A stretch of DNA of 64,000 nucleotides from positions 558,001 to 622,000 of the forward strand of contig CBDBED010000001.1 of assembly GCA_965204245.1 (NCBI GenBank), given 5' to 3'. This DNA is from JAAXIE01 sp965204245. Lineage in GTDB: Bacteria > Chloroflexota > Dehalococcoidia > Lucifugimonadales > JAAXIE01. Shown piece after piece: positions 56,852 to 64,000 of this stretch; the first letter of the stretch is position 1; every line of letters begins with the position of its first letter. The notes below the pieces were generated by a model. The model did not search any database. It was not told the DNA's origin and saw nothing but the letters and a program-made list of their open reading frames with translations. A program made the position numbers and the translations under genes.

Positions 56852-57124
56852 ATGACTTCCGTAATCGACACCCTACGCATGGCCCAAGCCCTCAAAGAGG
56901 CGGGTTTCGACGACCGCCAGTCCGAGACTATCGTCACCGTTATCCGACAGTCCATGGGAGAAAATGTCGCTACCAAGAGCGACGTAGTAGAGTTGCGGGG
57001 CGAACTGAAGACCGATATCGAGAAGCTTCGCGCCGACCTCTACCGAGCCATGCTTCTCCAGACCGGCAGCATCCTCCTCGCCGTCCTAGGAGTCGGGGGA
57101 GGCATCCTGGCAGCCGTCCTGTAA
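56852..57124 (+). CDS. Small coiled-coil membrane protein (DUF1640/CCDC90-like)
   Basis: A 90-residue protein: helical VIDTLRMAQALKEAGFDDRQSETIVTVIRQSMGE, a K-S-D linker (VATKSDVVELRGELKTDIEKLRADLYRAML) that should form a coiled coil, and a C-terminal hydrophobic helix (LLQTGSILLAVLGVGGGILAAVL). This order resembles bacterial DUF1640 proteins. It would sit at the membrane by its C-terminus. Function unknown. It lies between trpB and rplU. Confidence 0.72.
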   Translation: MTSVIDTLRMAQALKEAGFDDRQSETIVTVIRQSMGENVATKSDVVELRGELKTDIEKLRADLYRAMLLQTGSILLAVLGVGGGILAAVL

Positions 57125-57295
57125 CAGCCAACGCCACCAAGGGCCCCCACTTGAACAACTACACATTCCCCGACGACATCGGACTGACTTGGGTCGAACC
57201 CAGGGGAGGCTTCGTCATTGCGTGGCCCAACCAAATCGCCCGAAAATCGGAACAGCCCCCGCGATTAATCCTCCCGCCCCAGTCCCCATCTCAGC

Positions 57296-57324
57296 TTGAC
57301 ACCACATAGGGCCGCAGATAGAAT
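57296..57324 (+). promoter_or_regulatory. Strong promoter of the rplU-rpmA-rpmE unit
   Basis: TTGACA (57296-57301), 17 bases, TAGAAT (57319-57324). The start would be near 57331, with GAGG (57333-57336) shortly before the ATG. Confidence 0.75.
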
Positions 57325-57342
57325 CGACGGTCGAGGTTTTTG

Positions 57343-57867
57343 ATGGATTACGCCATTTTTCGTACAGGCGGCAAGCAGTACCGTGTCCGTCCTCGGGATG
57401 TCATCGACGTGGAGAAAATGCCCGTCGACCCCGGCGCTCTGATTGAGATGGGTGAGGTGCTGGCCATATCCAGGGACGGTGACCTTCAACTGGGCCGTCC
57501 CTTGGTCGCAGGGGCCAGGGTGGTTGCGCAAGTGCAAGCCCAGACGCGCGACCGCAAGATTATCGTCTTCAAGTACAAACGGAAGGTACGCTATCGCCGC
57601 AAGCGAGGCCACCGCCAAGCCTACACACGCTTGGCAATTCGTGAGCTGTTACTGGAAGGCGAGGAACCGGCAGAGATAGCAGACGACCTGCAGGAAACGG
57701 CGGTTGCCATCTTGGACGACGAGGAATTCGACGAAGAGGACTCCTTGGAAGAATCCCCCTCGGAAGAGTCTGACGAGGAAGAAGCCGTCGACGAACTGGA
57801 AGAGGTCGAAGCTGAAGAAGACACTGGGTCTGATGATGATGGCCCTGACGAGGAAGGAGCACCCTAA
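57343..57867 (+). CDS. rplU: Ribosomal protein L21 with a long acidic C-terminal tail
   Basis: A 174-residue L21. The first about 103 residues are a normal L21: YAIFRTGGKQYRVRPRDVIDVEKM, EMGEVLAISRDGDLQLGRPLVAGARVVAQVQAQTRDRKIIVFKYKRKVRYRRKRGHRQAYTRLAI. The remaining 70 residues are almost all Glu, Asp and Ser (DDEEFDEEDSLEESPSEESDEEE and onward), an extension absent from standard L21. It may interact with basic proteins or be disordered. ATG at 57343; an in-frame TTG precedes it. The stop overlaps the rpmA ATG (TAATG). Confidence 0.95.
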   Translation: MDYAIFRTGGKQYRVRPRDVIDVEKMPVDPGALIEMGEVLAISRDGDLQLGRPLVAGARVVAQVQAQTRDRKIIVFKYKRKVRYRRKRGHRQAYTRLAIRELLLEGEEPAEIADDLQETAVAILDDEEFDEEDSLEESPSEESDEEEAVDELEEVEAEEDTGSDDDGPDEEGAP

Positions 57868-58133
57868 TGGCCCACAAGAAGGCAGGCGGAAGCTCCCGCA
57901 ATGGTCGCGACAGTAACTCCAAGCGCTTGGGCGTCAAGCTCTTCGACGGCCAGCAGGTAAAGCCGGGGAACATCATCGTGCGCCAGCGAGGCACTCGTAT
58001 CCGTCCCGGACACAATGTCGGGTTGGGCCGCGATTTCACCCTGTTCGCCCTGGCTGAAGGCAAGGTCAAGTTCCAGTGGGCAGCCAAGGGGAAGCGCATG
58101 GCCAGCGTTCTTCCCGACGGCGCGGGCGAGTAA
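57867..58133 (+). CDS. rpmA: Ribosomal protein L27
   Basis: An 88-residue L27. It starts AHKKAGGSSRNGRDSNSKRLGVKLFDGQQVKPGNIIVRQRGTRIRPGHNVGLGRDFTLFALAEGKVKF, the classic L27 sequence. The N-terminal AHKK reaches the peptidyl-transferase centre; no Firmicutes-like cleaved leader is present. Its start overlaps the rplU stop. Confidence 0.98.
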   Translation: MAHKKAGGSSRNGRDSNSKRLGVKLFDGQQVKPGNIIVRQRGTRIRPGHNVGLGRDFTLFALAEGKVKFQWAAKGKRMASVLPDGAGE

Positions 58134-58146
58134 CCGGGGGCTGGTG

Positions 58147-58362
58147 ATGAAAAAGGAAATTCATCCTGAATACTTCACTACTGCTTTGATTACCTGTTCC
58201 TGTGGCAACACTTTTACCACTGGGGCTACCAAGGCCAGCCTCAGGGTGGAGGTATGCAGCAAATGCCACCCCTTCTACACTGGAGAGCAGAGGGTGGTGG
58301 ACACAGAGGGCCGCATCGAGAGGCTGAGACGTCGCTTTAACCTCGACAGGCCAACCGCTTAG
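58147..58362 (+). CDS. rpmE: Ribosomal protein L31
   Basis: A 71-residue L31 of the zinc-binding type: MKKEIHPEYFTTALITCSCGNTFTTGATKASLRVEVCSKCHPFYTGEQRVVDTEGRIERLRRRF. Cys-x-Cys and Cys-x2-Cys supply zinc ligands. It follows rpmA by 13 bases. An in-frame GTG lies one codon upstream. Confidence 0.97.
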   Translation: MKKEIHPEYFTTALITCSCGNTFTTGATKASLRVEVCSKCHPFYTGEQRVVDTEGRIERLRRRFNLDRPTA

Positions 58363-58370
58363 TAAGGTTT

Positions 58371-58410
58371 GTGGCAACGCTGCCACGGGGTAGCAGGATG
58401 GCCGCTACCC
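58371..58410 (+). terminator. Two adjacent hairpins after rpmE
   Basis: GTGGCA (58371-58376)/TGCCAC (58381-58386) and GGGTAGC (58388-58394)/GCTACCC (58404-58410). No U-run follows, so termination is uncertain. Confidence 0.35.
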
Positions 58411-58458
58411 AAGGCTATCCTTAGTGTCCTAGGTTAGGCGCCAACAAGGGGGTCCCGT

Positions 58459-59430
58459 TTGTCGTCCGAGCCCCGCTTTTTCTATGGGGGCCAAGCCGTT
58501 ATAGAAGGCGTCATGATTCGGGGCCGCCGTCACTACAGCCTTGCCGTCAGGCGGGCGAGCGGCGAGGTCGATACCCTCTGCGAACCCCTTAACTCCCTAT
58601 TCACCGGAGCATGGCGTCGCATCCCCCTCGTCAGGGGCATCGTCGTCCTTATCGAGACTCTTTTCCTAGGCATCAAGTGCCTGAACCGATCCGCCGTCAT
58701 GGCCGCCGCCGACCAGTCGGACGATGACGAGGAGATGCCCAAATGGGTCCTCGCAGGAACGGTGGCCATCTCGCTATTATTCGGCATCGGTCTTTTCTTC
58801 GTTCTGCCCCTGTTTGCTGTCCGCTCCTTTGATCACGCCATCGCCTCCGACGTGTTGAGCAACTTCATTGAGGGCATCATCAGACTCGTAATACTGGTCG
58901 CCTACATCAGCATCATCGGCATGATGTCCGATGTGCGTCGCGTGTTCGCCTACCATGGCGCCGAGCACATGGCGGTCCACACCCATGAGGCAGGCTTGCC
59001 TTTGGAGGTGGAGAACGTACGGCGCTTTCCCACGGCCCATCCCCGCTGCGGCACCGCATTCCTTCTGACAGTAATGGTGGTCGCCATCCTGGCATTCGCC
59101 TTCCTCGGACGGCCTGACCTAGAGTGGCGCATAACGTCACGGATAGTGCTGATACCGGTGATTGCTGCTTTCAGCTACGAAATAATCCGCTTCTGCGGGG
59201 CCCACTCCGGCAACCCGGCCACCAAGGCCGTCACCTTTTTGGGCCTGACCCTGCAGCGCCTGACAACACGGCAGCCAGACGACCAGCAGATAGAGGTTGC
59301 CATCCATGCCATGGAAACGGCTCTAGCAGCAGATGAGGAACGGCAGCCGCGGTTCGTGAGCGAGAACACTGGAGAAGTTGGGGTAACCGAATCTCCCGGA
59401 CATCCACGGGCTGAGTTCGACCCCCGCTAG
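58459..59430 (+). CDS. DUF1385 (YqhQ-like) membrane protein
   Basis: A 323-residue DUF1385 protein. The N-terminus FYGGQAVIEGVMIRGRRHYSLAVRR is diagnostic. Three to five membrane helices follow (about 93-115, 135-160, 197-217, 225-245), with the conserved VFAYHGAEHMAVHTHEAG and FPTAHPRCGTAFLL and RFCGAHSGNPATKAVTFLGLTLQRLTTRQPDDQQIEVAI. Bacterial genomes often place it near rpmE, as here. Function is not established. The TTG start at 58459 lies behind AAGGGGG. Confidence 0.92.
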   Translation: MSSEPRFFYGGQAVIEGVMIRGRRHYSLAVRRASGEVDTLCEPLNSLFTGAWRRIPLVRGIVVLIETLFLGIKCLNRSAVMAAADQSDDDEEMPKWVLAGTVAISLLFGIGLFFVLPLFAVRSFDHAIASDVLSNFIEGIIRLVILVAYISIIGMMSDVRRVFAYHGAEHMAVHTHEAGLPLEVENVRRFPTAHPRCGTAFLLTVMVVAILAFAFLGRPDLEWRITSRIVLIPVIAAFSYEIIRFCGAHSGNPATKAVTFLGLTLQRLTTRQPDDQQIEVAIHAMETALAADEERQPRFVSENTGEVGVTESPGHPRAEFDPR

Positions 59431-59436
59431 GGGCGG

Positions 59437-59889
59437 TTAACCCCGGCCTGCCTCCGCCACCAGATTCCGCGCGAACTCCTCCATGGTGGTCTCGGCCTTC
59501 TTGCGGATGAGAGGCTGTCCCATTTCTCCCAGCTTGCCCATGAAGGTGAGGTCGGAGGATAGGGCGAGTTCGGTCTCTTCTGAGGAGAGGTCATTCAAAC
59601 GCATCGTGAGACGGCCACGCACCGACCCGCCCACGCGCCGGTCTGAGCCCTCGACTTGCAGCAGGGCCTGCCACGCTTCCCTGTCAGCTTCCAGGATGAC
59701 CAAGTTACCGCTCATGCCCAAGCTGACAGGGCCGACACGGACCTTCAGTGAACCGCTATAGGAGCCGTCCTCATTGGGCACTACTTCCTGCGCTCCTGGG
59801 AAGCACTTGGCCACCCGCTCCACATCCAGCAGCAGGTCCCAGAGTTGAGGCCTAGGCACGGGGACCGAGCTTGTATGTTCGAAATTCAA
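59437..59889 (-). CDS. CoxG-like SRPBCC-family protein
   Basis: A 150-residue SRPBCC (START-fold) protein like CoxG, which helps attach molybdenum hydroxylases to the membrane in CO oxidisers. It has VPVPRPQLWDLLLDVERVAKCFPGAQEVVPNEDGSYSGSLKVRVGPVSLGMSGNL, ending in TTMEEFARNLVAEAG; the family's PxPxxxVWxxLxDPxxxxxCxPG pattern fits. It lacks the C-terminal membrane helix of classical CoxG. TTG start; its SD lies within the end of the coxM-like gene, 4 bases away. Last of three minus-strand genes. Confidence 0.85.
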   Translation of the reverse strand: MNFEHTSSVPVPRPQLWDLLLDVERVAKCFPGAQEVVPNEDGSYSGSLKVRVGPVSLGMSGNLVILEADREAWQALLQVEGSDRRVGGSVRGRLTMRLNDLSSEETELALSSDLTFMGKLGEMGQPLIRKKAETTMEEFARNLVAEAGRG

Positions 59890-59893
59890 TGGC

Positions 59894-60757
59894 CTATCGG
59901 CCTCCCCGCCATGCCTGCTCCACAGCGCGCCGGGTGAACACCACTGCCATGTCCCGCTTGTACTCAGCCGAGCCACGAAAGTCGTCCAAGGGGGACACTT
60001 GACCGGCCACACCCTCGGCGGCGTTGGCCACCAGTCCGTCCATCAGGATGTTGCCGTTCAGCGCATCCTGGGTGGAGGTGGCCACGACGGGCGTGGTGCC
60101 CGCAGAGCCCAGCACAATATGGGCTGCTTGGCACAAGCCACCCTCGCCCATTTCCAGCACGGCGGCCACGGAAACCGTGGCATAGTCATCAGCGGTCCGC
60201 GGAAGGAACTTGATGAAGGCACCCCGCGCATTGGGAGGCGGGATAGGAATACGCAACTCAGTGACCACTTCACCCGCCTGCAAAGTAGTCTCATAGTAGT
60301 CCACGAAGAAATCGGAGAGGGGCACGCTGCGATCTCCGGCAGATGATCGCAAGACCACAGAGGACCCCAAGGCGATGAGGGTTGGTGGAGGGTCTTGGTT
60401 GGGATCGGCATGGGCGAGCCCGCCGCCGATGGTCGCCATGTTGCGAATGCGCACCGTAGCCACCCGCCCTAAGGTCTCCGCTACCAGTGGAGCGCGTTCC
60501 TGCACCAAAGCCGACGTCTCAACTGACCGTATGGTGGTGAGGGCACCGATGCGTAACTCCCCGTCCTCTTCCCGTATGTAATCAAGCCCCGGAATTCCAG
60601 CCAGACTTACCAAGTGGGCTGGCTGGGCCAGCCTTTGCTTCATGAACTGGATCAGTGCGGTCCCACCAGATATCAAGCGGGCATCGTCGCCGTGACGGTC
60701 CACGAGGGACAGGGCGTCCTCCAAGGAAGCTGGTTGGTGGTACTCGAACTCCATCAT
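59894..60757 (-). CDS. FAD-binding subunit of a CO-dehydrogenase-like molybdenum hydroxylase (CoxM-type)
   Basis: A 287-residue medium subunit. FAD-binding motifs are SGGTALIQFMKQRL near the N-terminus (usually AGGHSLLP) and RVRIRNMATIGGGLAHADPNQDPPP (usually TIGGSLAHADPAAD). The C-terminal CO-dehydrogenase-type domain has AGEVVTELRIPIP and TADDYATVSVAAVLEM. It relays electrons from the 2Fe-2S subunit to an acceptor. Its ATG overlaps the stop of the small-subunit gene (ATGA), so synthesis is coupled. Confidence 0.93.
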   Translation of the reverse strand: MMEFEYHQPASLEDALSLVDRHGDDARLISGGTALIQFMKQRLAQPAHLVSLAGIPGLDYIREEDGELRIGALTTIRSVETSALVQERAPLVAETLGRVATVRIRNMATIGGGLAHADPNQDPPPTLIALGSSVVLRSSAGDRSVPLSDFFVDYYETTLQAGEVVTELRIPIPPPNARGAFIKFLPRTADDYATVSVAAVLEMGEGGLCQAAHIVLGSAGTTPVVATSTQDALNGNILMDGLVANAAEGVAGQVSPLDDFRGSAEYKRDMAVVFTRRAVEQAWRGGR

Positions 60758-61233
60758 GGGCGTTCCGCCTGCATGGCCTCGGCAGCCTTGCCCACCGATT
60801 CCAGAATCTTGTAATAGCCGGTGCACCGGCAGAGGTTCCCCATCATCCAGTCCTTGATTTCCTGCTGACTGGGAGAAGTGTTCTCGTCCAGCAACGCCTT
60901 CGCAGCCATTATCTGCCCAGGTGTGCAGATTCCACACTGGAAGCCGCCATAGTCGATAAAAGCCTGCTGCACCGGGTGAAGCCGGTCATCTTCGGCCAGG
61001 CCCTCGATGGTCGTGATGTTGGCTCCCTGGGCTGCCACTGCCAGCATGATGCACGAGGCCATCATCTTGCCGTCTATCAGGATGGTGCATGCCCCGCATA
61101 CGCCAACGCTGCACGCCTCCTTGGTGCCGGTAAGCCCCAGATCATATCGCAGAAAGTCCACCAAGGTGCGCTGAACGGGTGTCTCCGCCTCGCGCTCCAC
61201 CCCGTTCACCGTCAACCGGACCGTCGTGTTCAT
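60754..61233 (-). CDS. 2Fe-2S subunit of a CO-dehydrogenase-like molybdenum hydroxylase (CoxS-type)
   Basis: A 159-residue iron-sulphur subunit. The plant-type cluster motif is KEACSVGVCGACTILIDGKMMASC, and the second cluster domain has FQCGICTPGQIMAA and LCRCTGYYKI. All eight cysteines are present. It transfers electrons from the molybdenum site to the FAD subunit. The ATG at 61233 is preferred over the in-frame start at 61245 by family alignment of the MNTTVRLTVNG start. It is divergent from the large-subunit gene over 121 bases. Confidence 0.96.
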   Translation of the reverse strand: MNTTVRLTVNGVEREAETPVQRTLVDFLRYDLGLTGTKEACSVGVCGACTILIDGKMMASCIMLAVAAQGANITTIEGLAEDDRLHPVQQAFIDYGGFQCGICTPGQIMAAKALLDENTSPSQQEIKDWMMGNLCRCTGYYKILESVGKAAEAMQAERP

Positions 61234-61316
61234 AGGTGTTCCCACCCCTGTCGGGATTGGCCTCGCGGCTAGGCCCCACAGCTACGCACAACGGCTGCCG
61301 CAAGACTGGGCCATGG

Positions 61317-61322
61317 TATACT
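61317..61322 (+). promoter_or_regulatory. Putative -10 (TATACT) of the large-subunit gene
   Basis: TATACT at 61317-61322 in the divergent region, 33 bases before the GTG. The -35 is weak (CTGCCG near 61295). Confidence 0.4.
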
Positions 61323-61354
61323 ACGCCCTATCCAGCGGCAATAGGAGGCAAGCT

Positions 61355-63616
61355 GTGGCAACCACTTTCTCCTCGGTCGGACGTTCCTTTGTGCATGGCG
61401 AGGGACCGGAAAAAGTGACCGGCCGCACCGTGTACGGCGTCGATGTCACACGTCCCGGCATGCTCTGGGGAAAGACCCTGCGCAGCCCGCTTCCTCATGC
61501 CCGCATCGTCTCCATCGACACCTCCCGCGCCAAGCGCATCCCCGGCGTACACGCGGTGCTCACTGGCGACGACGTGCCCACCACCCGCGTCGGACGCTTC
61601 CTCCGGGACATGCCCGTGCTAGCCCAGGAGCGGGTGCTCTTCATCGGCGAGAAGGTGGCAGCCGTCGCCGCCGAGAGCCTGGAGGTTGCCGAGGAAGCTC
61701 TGCTGGCCATTGATGTGGAGTACGACGAGTTGCCTGCGGTCATTGATCCCGTGGAGGCGTTGCAGCCCGGCGCCCCTATCCTGCACCCGGATGTCGCGAC
61801 CTACAGGGGGCTGCTGAACCAACTCGACGGCCCAACCAACGACTACTGTTTCGAGGCCCGCAGTAAGGGCGACATCGACCAAGGCTTCGCCGAGTCGGAC
61901 CAGGTCTTCGAACACACCTTCACCACCCAGTTGGTGCACCAAGGCTACCTGGAGCCCCATGCCTGCTTGGTGGACATCGACCAGTCCAGCAGGGTGCAGG
62001 TCTGGGCCAACAACAAGTCCCCCTTCCTGCTCCGTGAGCAATTGGCATCCGGGGCTGGCATCCCCGAGTCCGACATCGTCATAGTGCCCTCCAATATCGG
62101 AGGCGACTTCGGGGGTAAGGGCGACTTCATGGACGTTCCCCTCTGCTACCAACTCGCCAAGGCATCCGGGCGCCCGGTCAAGATGGTGATGAGCTACCTT
62201 GAGGAGCTCATGGCAGGCAACCCCCGCCATCCCTCGGTCATCACCGTCAAGACCGGCATGAAAAACGACGGCACCATGGTGGCTTGCCACGTCTACATGG
62301 TGTTCAACAGCGGGGCCTATGGCTCCTTCAGCCCGCGCGTGCTGTTGCCGGGAGCCCGCCGCGCTGCCGCCAGCTACCGCATCCCCCATGGCAAGGTCGA
62401 GATGCACATGGTCTATACCAATGCCATCCCCTGCGGTCACATGCGCGCCCCGGGCGAGGTGCAGGCCGTCTTTGCCGTCGAGTCCCACATCGACATGATT
62501 GCCCGCGAAATGGGCCGTGACCCCTATGAACTTCGCCTCCAGAACGTTGTGCGGGAAGGCGACACGTCCATCGTGGGTGAGAACTATGCCGAGGTACGCG
62601 GAGAGGAAACCCTCCGGGCAGCGGCCCAGTCCGGTTCCTGGGGTCAGAGCATGACCGGTGCCGGTGCCGGCAGCAGGGCGTCCGGTCGTGGCTTCTCCTT
62701 CGCCGAGAGGCGCTCCGGCCCAGGCGAGACCACTGCTACTCTGATCCTCGACGCTGATGGCCGTGTCACCCTCCATACTCCTGTGTTGGACACCGGTACC
62801 GGCGCACAGACCATCCTCCAGCAAATTATCTCGGAAGAAATCACGGTGCCCGTCGAGGAAGTCCGCCTCAACATCCTGAACACGGATCAGCTTGAATTCG
62901 ACACGGGTGTAGGTGGCACCCGCACCACCAACACCTCCGGGGGTGCCACTTATCGGGCCGCCCAAGCCCTCCGGGCCAAGCTCGTCGACATGGTCAGCGG
63001 GATGCGCCAGTGGCCTGCGGACCAAGTCGTGCTCCGCGATGGCACCCTCTCCCTGCAAGGCAGCTCCGAGGGCGCTCTCACCCTGGAGGAAATCGCGGCC
63101 CACGCCATTGCCGAAACCGGCGAACCCTTGGCTGGTGAAGTACACCACCGGGCTGCCGAGTCCGACGTCACTTCCTTCTGCGCCCAAGTAGCCGAGGTGG
63201 AGGTGGACACCGAAACGGGCGAGGTCGAAGTCACCAAGTTCGTCACTGCCCATGACGTGGGCACAGTCCTCAACCCGCTGGCCCACCAAGGCCAGATTGA
63301 GGGGGCATTCATGCAGGGCTTCGGCCAAGCCCTCATTGAGGAGATGCAGACTCAAGATGGCCGTGTATCAACTCTCAGCTTGGGGGACTACAAGCTGCCC
63401 ACCGAGAACGACCTGCCCGACCTCGTGACCGTCCATGTGAGCGAGGGTCCGTCGGGTCCGATCCCCTACCAAGGAAAGGGCATTGGCGAGGCCCCCATAG
63501 GAGGCGTGGCTCCCGCCATCGCCAATGCCATCGAGGACGCCGTGGGGGTGCGCATTACCGACCTCCCTATCACCGCGGAGAAGGTGCTGCGGGCGATGCG
63601 GGAGAAGAACCGGTAG
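61355..63616 (+). CDS. Molybdopterin-binding large subunit of a CO-dehydrogenase-like hydroxylase (CoxL/XDH family)
   Basis: A 753-residue large subunit of the xanthine-dehydrogenase superfamily. N-terminal: EGPEKVTGRTVYGVDVTRPGMLWGKTLRSPLPHARI. Moco motifs: NIGGDFGGKGD, MRAPGEVQAVFAVESHID, RGFSFAERR, GTGAQTILQQI and the catalytic Glu in GKGIGEAPIGG. It lacks the AYxCSFR active-site loop of true CO dehydrogenase (form I), so the substrate is probably another aromatic or carbonyl compound. GTG start with AGGAGG 5-7 bases upstream. The two other subunits are divergent. MoaA/MoaC at 33.5-35.5 kb contribute to its cofactor. Confidence 0.93.
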   Translation: MATTFSSVGRSFVHGEGPEKVTGRTVYGVDVTRPGMLWGKTLRSPLPHARIVSIDTSRAKRIPGVHAVLTGDDVPTTRVGRFLRDMPVLAQERVLFIGEKVAAVAAESLEVAEEALLAIDVEYDELPAVIDPVEALQPGAPILHPDVATYRGLLNQLDGPTNDYCFEARSKGDIDQGFAESDQVFEHTFTTQLVHQGYLEPHACLVDIDQSSRVQVWANNKSPFLLREQLASGAGIPESDIVIVPSNIGGDFGGKGDFMDVPLCYQLAKASGRPVKMVMSYLEELMAGNPRHPSVITVKTGMKNDGTMVACHVYMVFNSGAYGSFSPRVLLPGARRAAASYRIPHGKVEMHMVYTNAIPCGHMRAPGEVQAVFAVESHIDMIAREMGRDPYELRLQNVVREGDTSIVGENYAEVRGEETLRAAAQSGSWGQSMTGAGAGSRASGRGFSFAERRSGPGETTATLILDADGRVTLHTPVLDTGTGAQTILQQIISEEITVPVEEVRLNILNTDQLEFDTGVGGTRTTNTSGGATYRAAQALRAKLVDMVSGMRQWPADQVVLRDGTLSLQGSSEGALTLEEIAAHAIAETGEPLAGEVHHRAAESDVTSFCAQVAEVEVDTETGEVEVTKFVTAHDVGTVLNPLAHQGQIEGAFMQGFGQALIEEMQTQDGRVSTLSLGDYKLPTENDLPDLVTVHVSEGPSGPIPYQGKGIGEAPIGGVAPAIANAIEDAVGVRITDLPITAEKVLRAMREKNR

Positions 63617-63631
63617 GCAGACTATGTCGGC

Positions 63632-64000
63632 TTACCTCTGGGATATGTAGTCGCGGACCATTTCCAGGGCGGCGTAGGCGGTTTGTTCTTTGGTGCTCAT
63701 GCGGTCGCCTTCCCATTGGAAGTCTTGGGCGACCTCGTGGCCGTCGCGGGTGGATAGGCCGATGTAGAAGAAGCCTAGGGGTCTGTTGGAGTGGCCTTGA
63801 GCCGGGCCGGTCACGCCCGACGTTGATATGCCGATGTCGGTGTCCATCACCTCCCGGACTTTGCGGGCCATATCCAGCACTACCTCAGGACTGACGGAGG
63901 TGTACTGCTCCTGCAGGGCGTCGGGGACGCCTAGGAGCTTGCGCTTGGAGCCGCCTGAGTAGGCGATGACACCGCCCCAGAAGTAAGCGGAAGCGCCGGC
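63632..64000 (-). CDS. CinA/PncC-family nicotinamide-nucleotide amidohydrolase, C-terminal part (5' end outside window)
   Basis: The reverse frame is open to the window edge and gives 122 residues: SAYFWGGVIAYSGGSKRKLLGVPDALQEQYTSVSPEVVLDMARKVREVMDTDIGISTSGVTGPAQGHSNRPLGFFYIGL then DRMSTKEQTAYAALEMVRDYI. This is the C-terminal domain of CinA (PncC), which deamidates NMN. GVTGPAQG replaces the usual GI(A/T)GPxGG. Whether the gene is a stand-alone pncC or a full cinA cannot be seen. Confidence 0.92.
   Translation of the reverse strand, partial: AGASAYFWGGVIAYSGGSKRKLLGVPDALQEQYTSVSPEVVLDMARKVREVMDTDIGISTSGVTGPAQGHSNRPLGFFYIGLSTRDGHEVAQDFQWEGDRMSTKEQTAYAALEMVRDYISQR

Noticed and set aside
57153..57309. 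A short TTG-started frame between the coiled-coil gene and rplU
   Set aside because: No SD, Pro/Ser-rich end, and it overlaps the strong rplU promoter.
61619..63355. A 578-codon minus-strand frame
   Set aside because: Antisense to the molybdenum-hydroxylase large-subunit gene; a by-product of GC-rich codon bias, rich in His and Gly with no domains.

Overview
The window is about 60% GC and gene-dense, with short intergenic gaps and frequent TTG and GTG starts behind strong Shine-Dalgarno (SD) sites. It carries about 67 protein genes, one gene remnant and four tRNA genes, with no rRNA, prophage, transposase or CRISPR array. The gene mix suggests a free-living, probably marine, aerobic or facultative Chloroflexota of the Dehalococcoidia/SAR202 type. 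The pointers are a CO-dehydrogenase-like molybdenum hydroxylase, a luciferase-like flavin oxidoreductase, VOC, FAH and MmgE/PrpD catabolic enzymes, betaine uptake, an archaeal-type fructose-bisphosphatase and paired Asp23 proteins. This placement is inferred from gene content only; no rRNA or marker tree was available.

Layout. 0-6 kb: the 3' end of a Cu/Zn superoxide dismutase gene, a cupin-like protein, a tiny zinc-ribbon protein, an ERG4/ERG24-type sterol reductase, a cysteine-type alpha/beta hydrolase, a GNAT remnant, and a minus-strand operon of two cyclase-family proteins plus a TauE exporter. 6-13 kb: an atypical NarL-type regulator behind a promoter with a palindrome, an Asp23-Asp23-AmaP-DUF2273 envelope operon, and a coupled MMPL transporter/MpaB oxygenase pair. 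13-22 kb: recQ followed by overlapping AddB-like and AddA-like helicase-nuclease genes. 22-24 kb: a histidine-rich mini-protein converging on a CDF metal exporter whose N-terminus is itself a His repeat. 24-32 kb: catabolic enzymes (FAH, Asp-box propeller, VOC dioxygenase, MmgE/PrpD), a yifB-like ATPase and FBP aldolase/phosphatase.

33-38 kb: rdgB, moaA, rnhA, moaC, a tRNA-Met, then VOC and RidA genes, a tRNA-Val/Leu/Arg cluster and an amidase. 38.7-39.5 kb: a gene-free, partly AT-rich stretch with nine copies of the octamer TGTGACAT in both orientations. 39-46 kb: MBL hydrolase, NYN nuclease, and a glycine-betaine ABC transporter split over two convergent units with a Uma2 nuclease between them. 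46-52 kb: greA-lysS-serS, a SprT-like protein, a carbohydrate-binding-like protein, an LLM oxidoreductase and rsmI. 52-57 kb: PPOX-trpD-trpC-trpF-trpB without trpA, trpE or trpG. 57-59 kb: rplU with a long acidic tail, rpmA, rpmE and DUF1385. 59-64 kb: coxG/coxM/coxS divergent from coxL, then a cinA/pncC gene cut by the window end.

Functional links: MoaA and MoaC make the molybdopterin precursor needed by the CoxL-type hydroxylase. The CDF exporter and the His-rich peptide look like one metal-handling module. RecQ and AddAB form a recombinational repair block. Most functions are inferred from motifs read by eye; no database search was possible.
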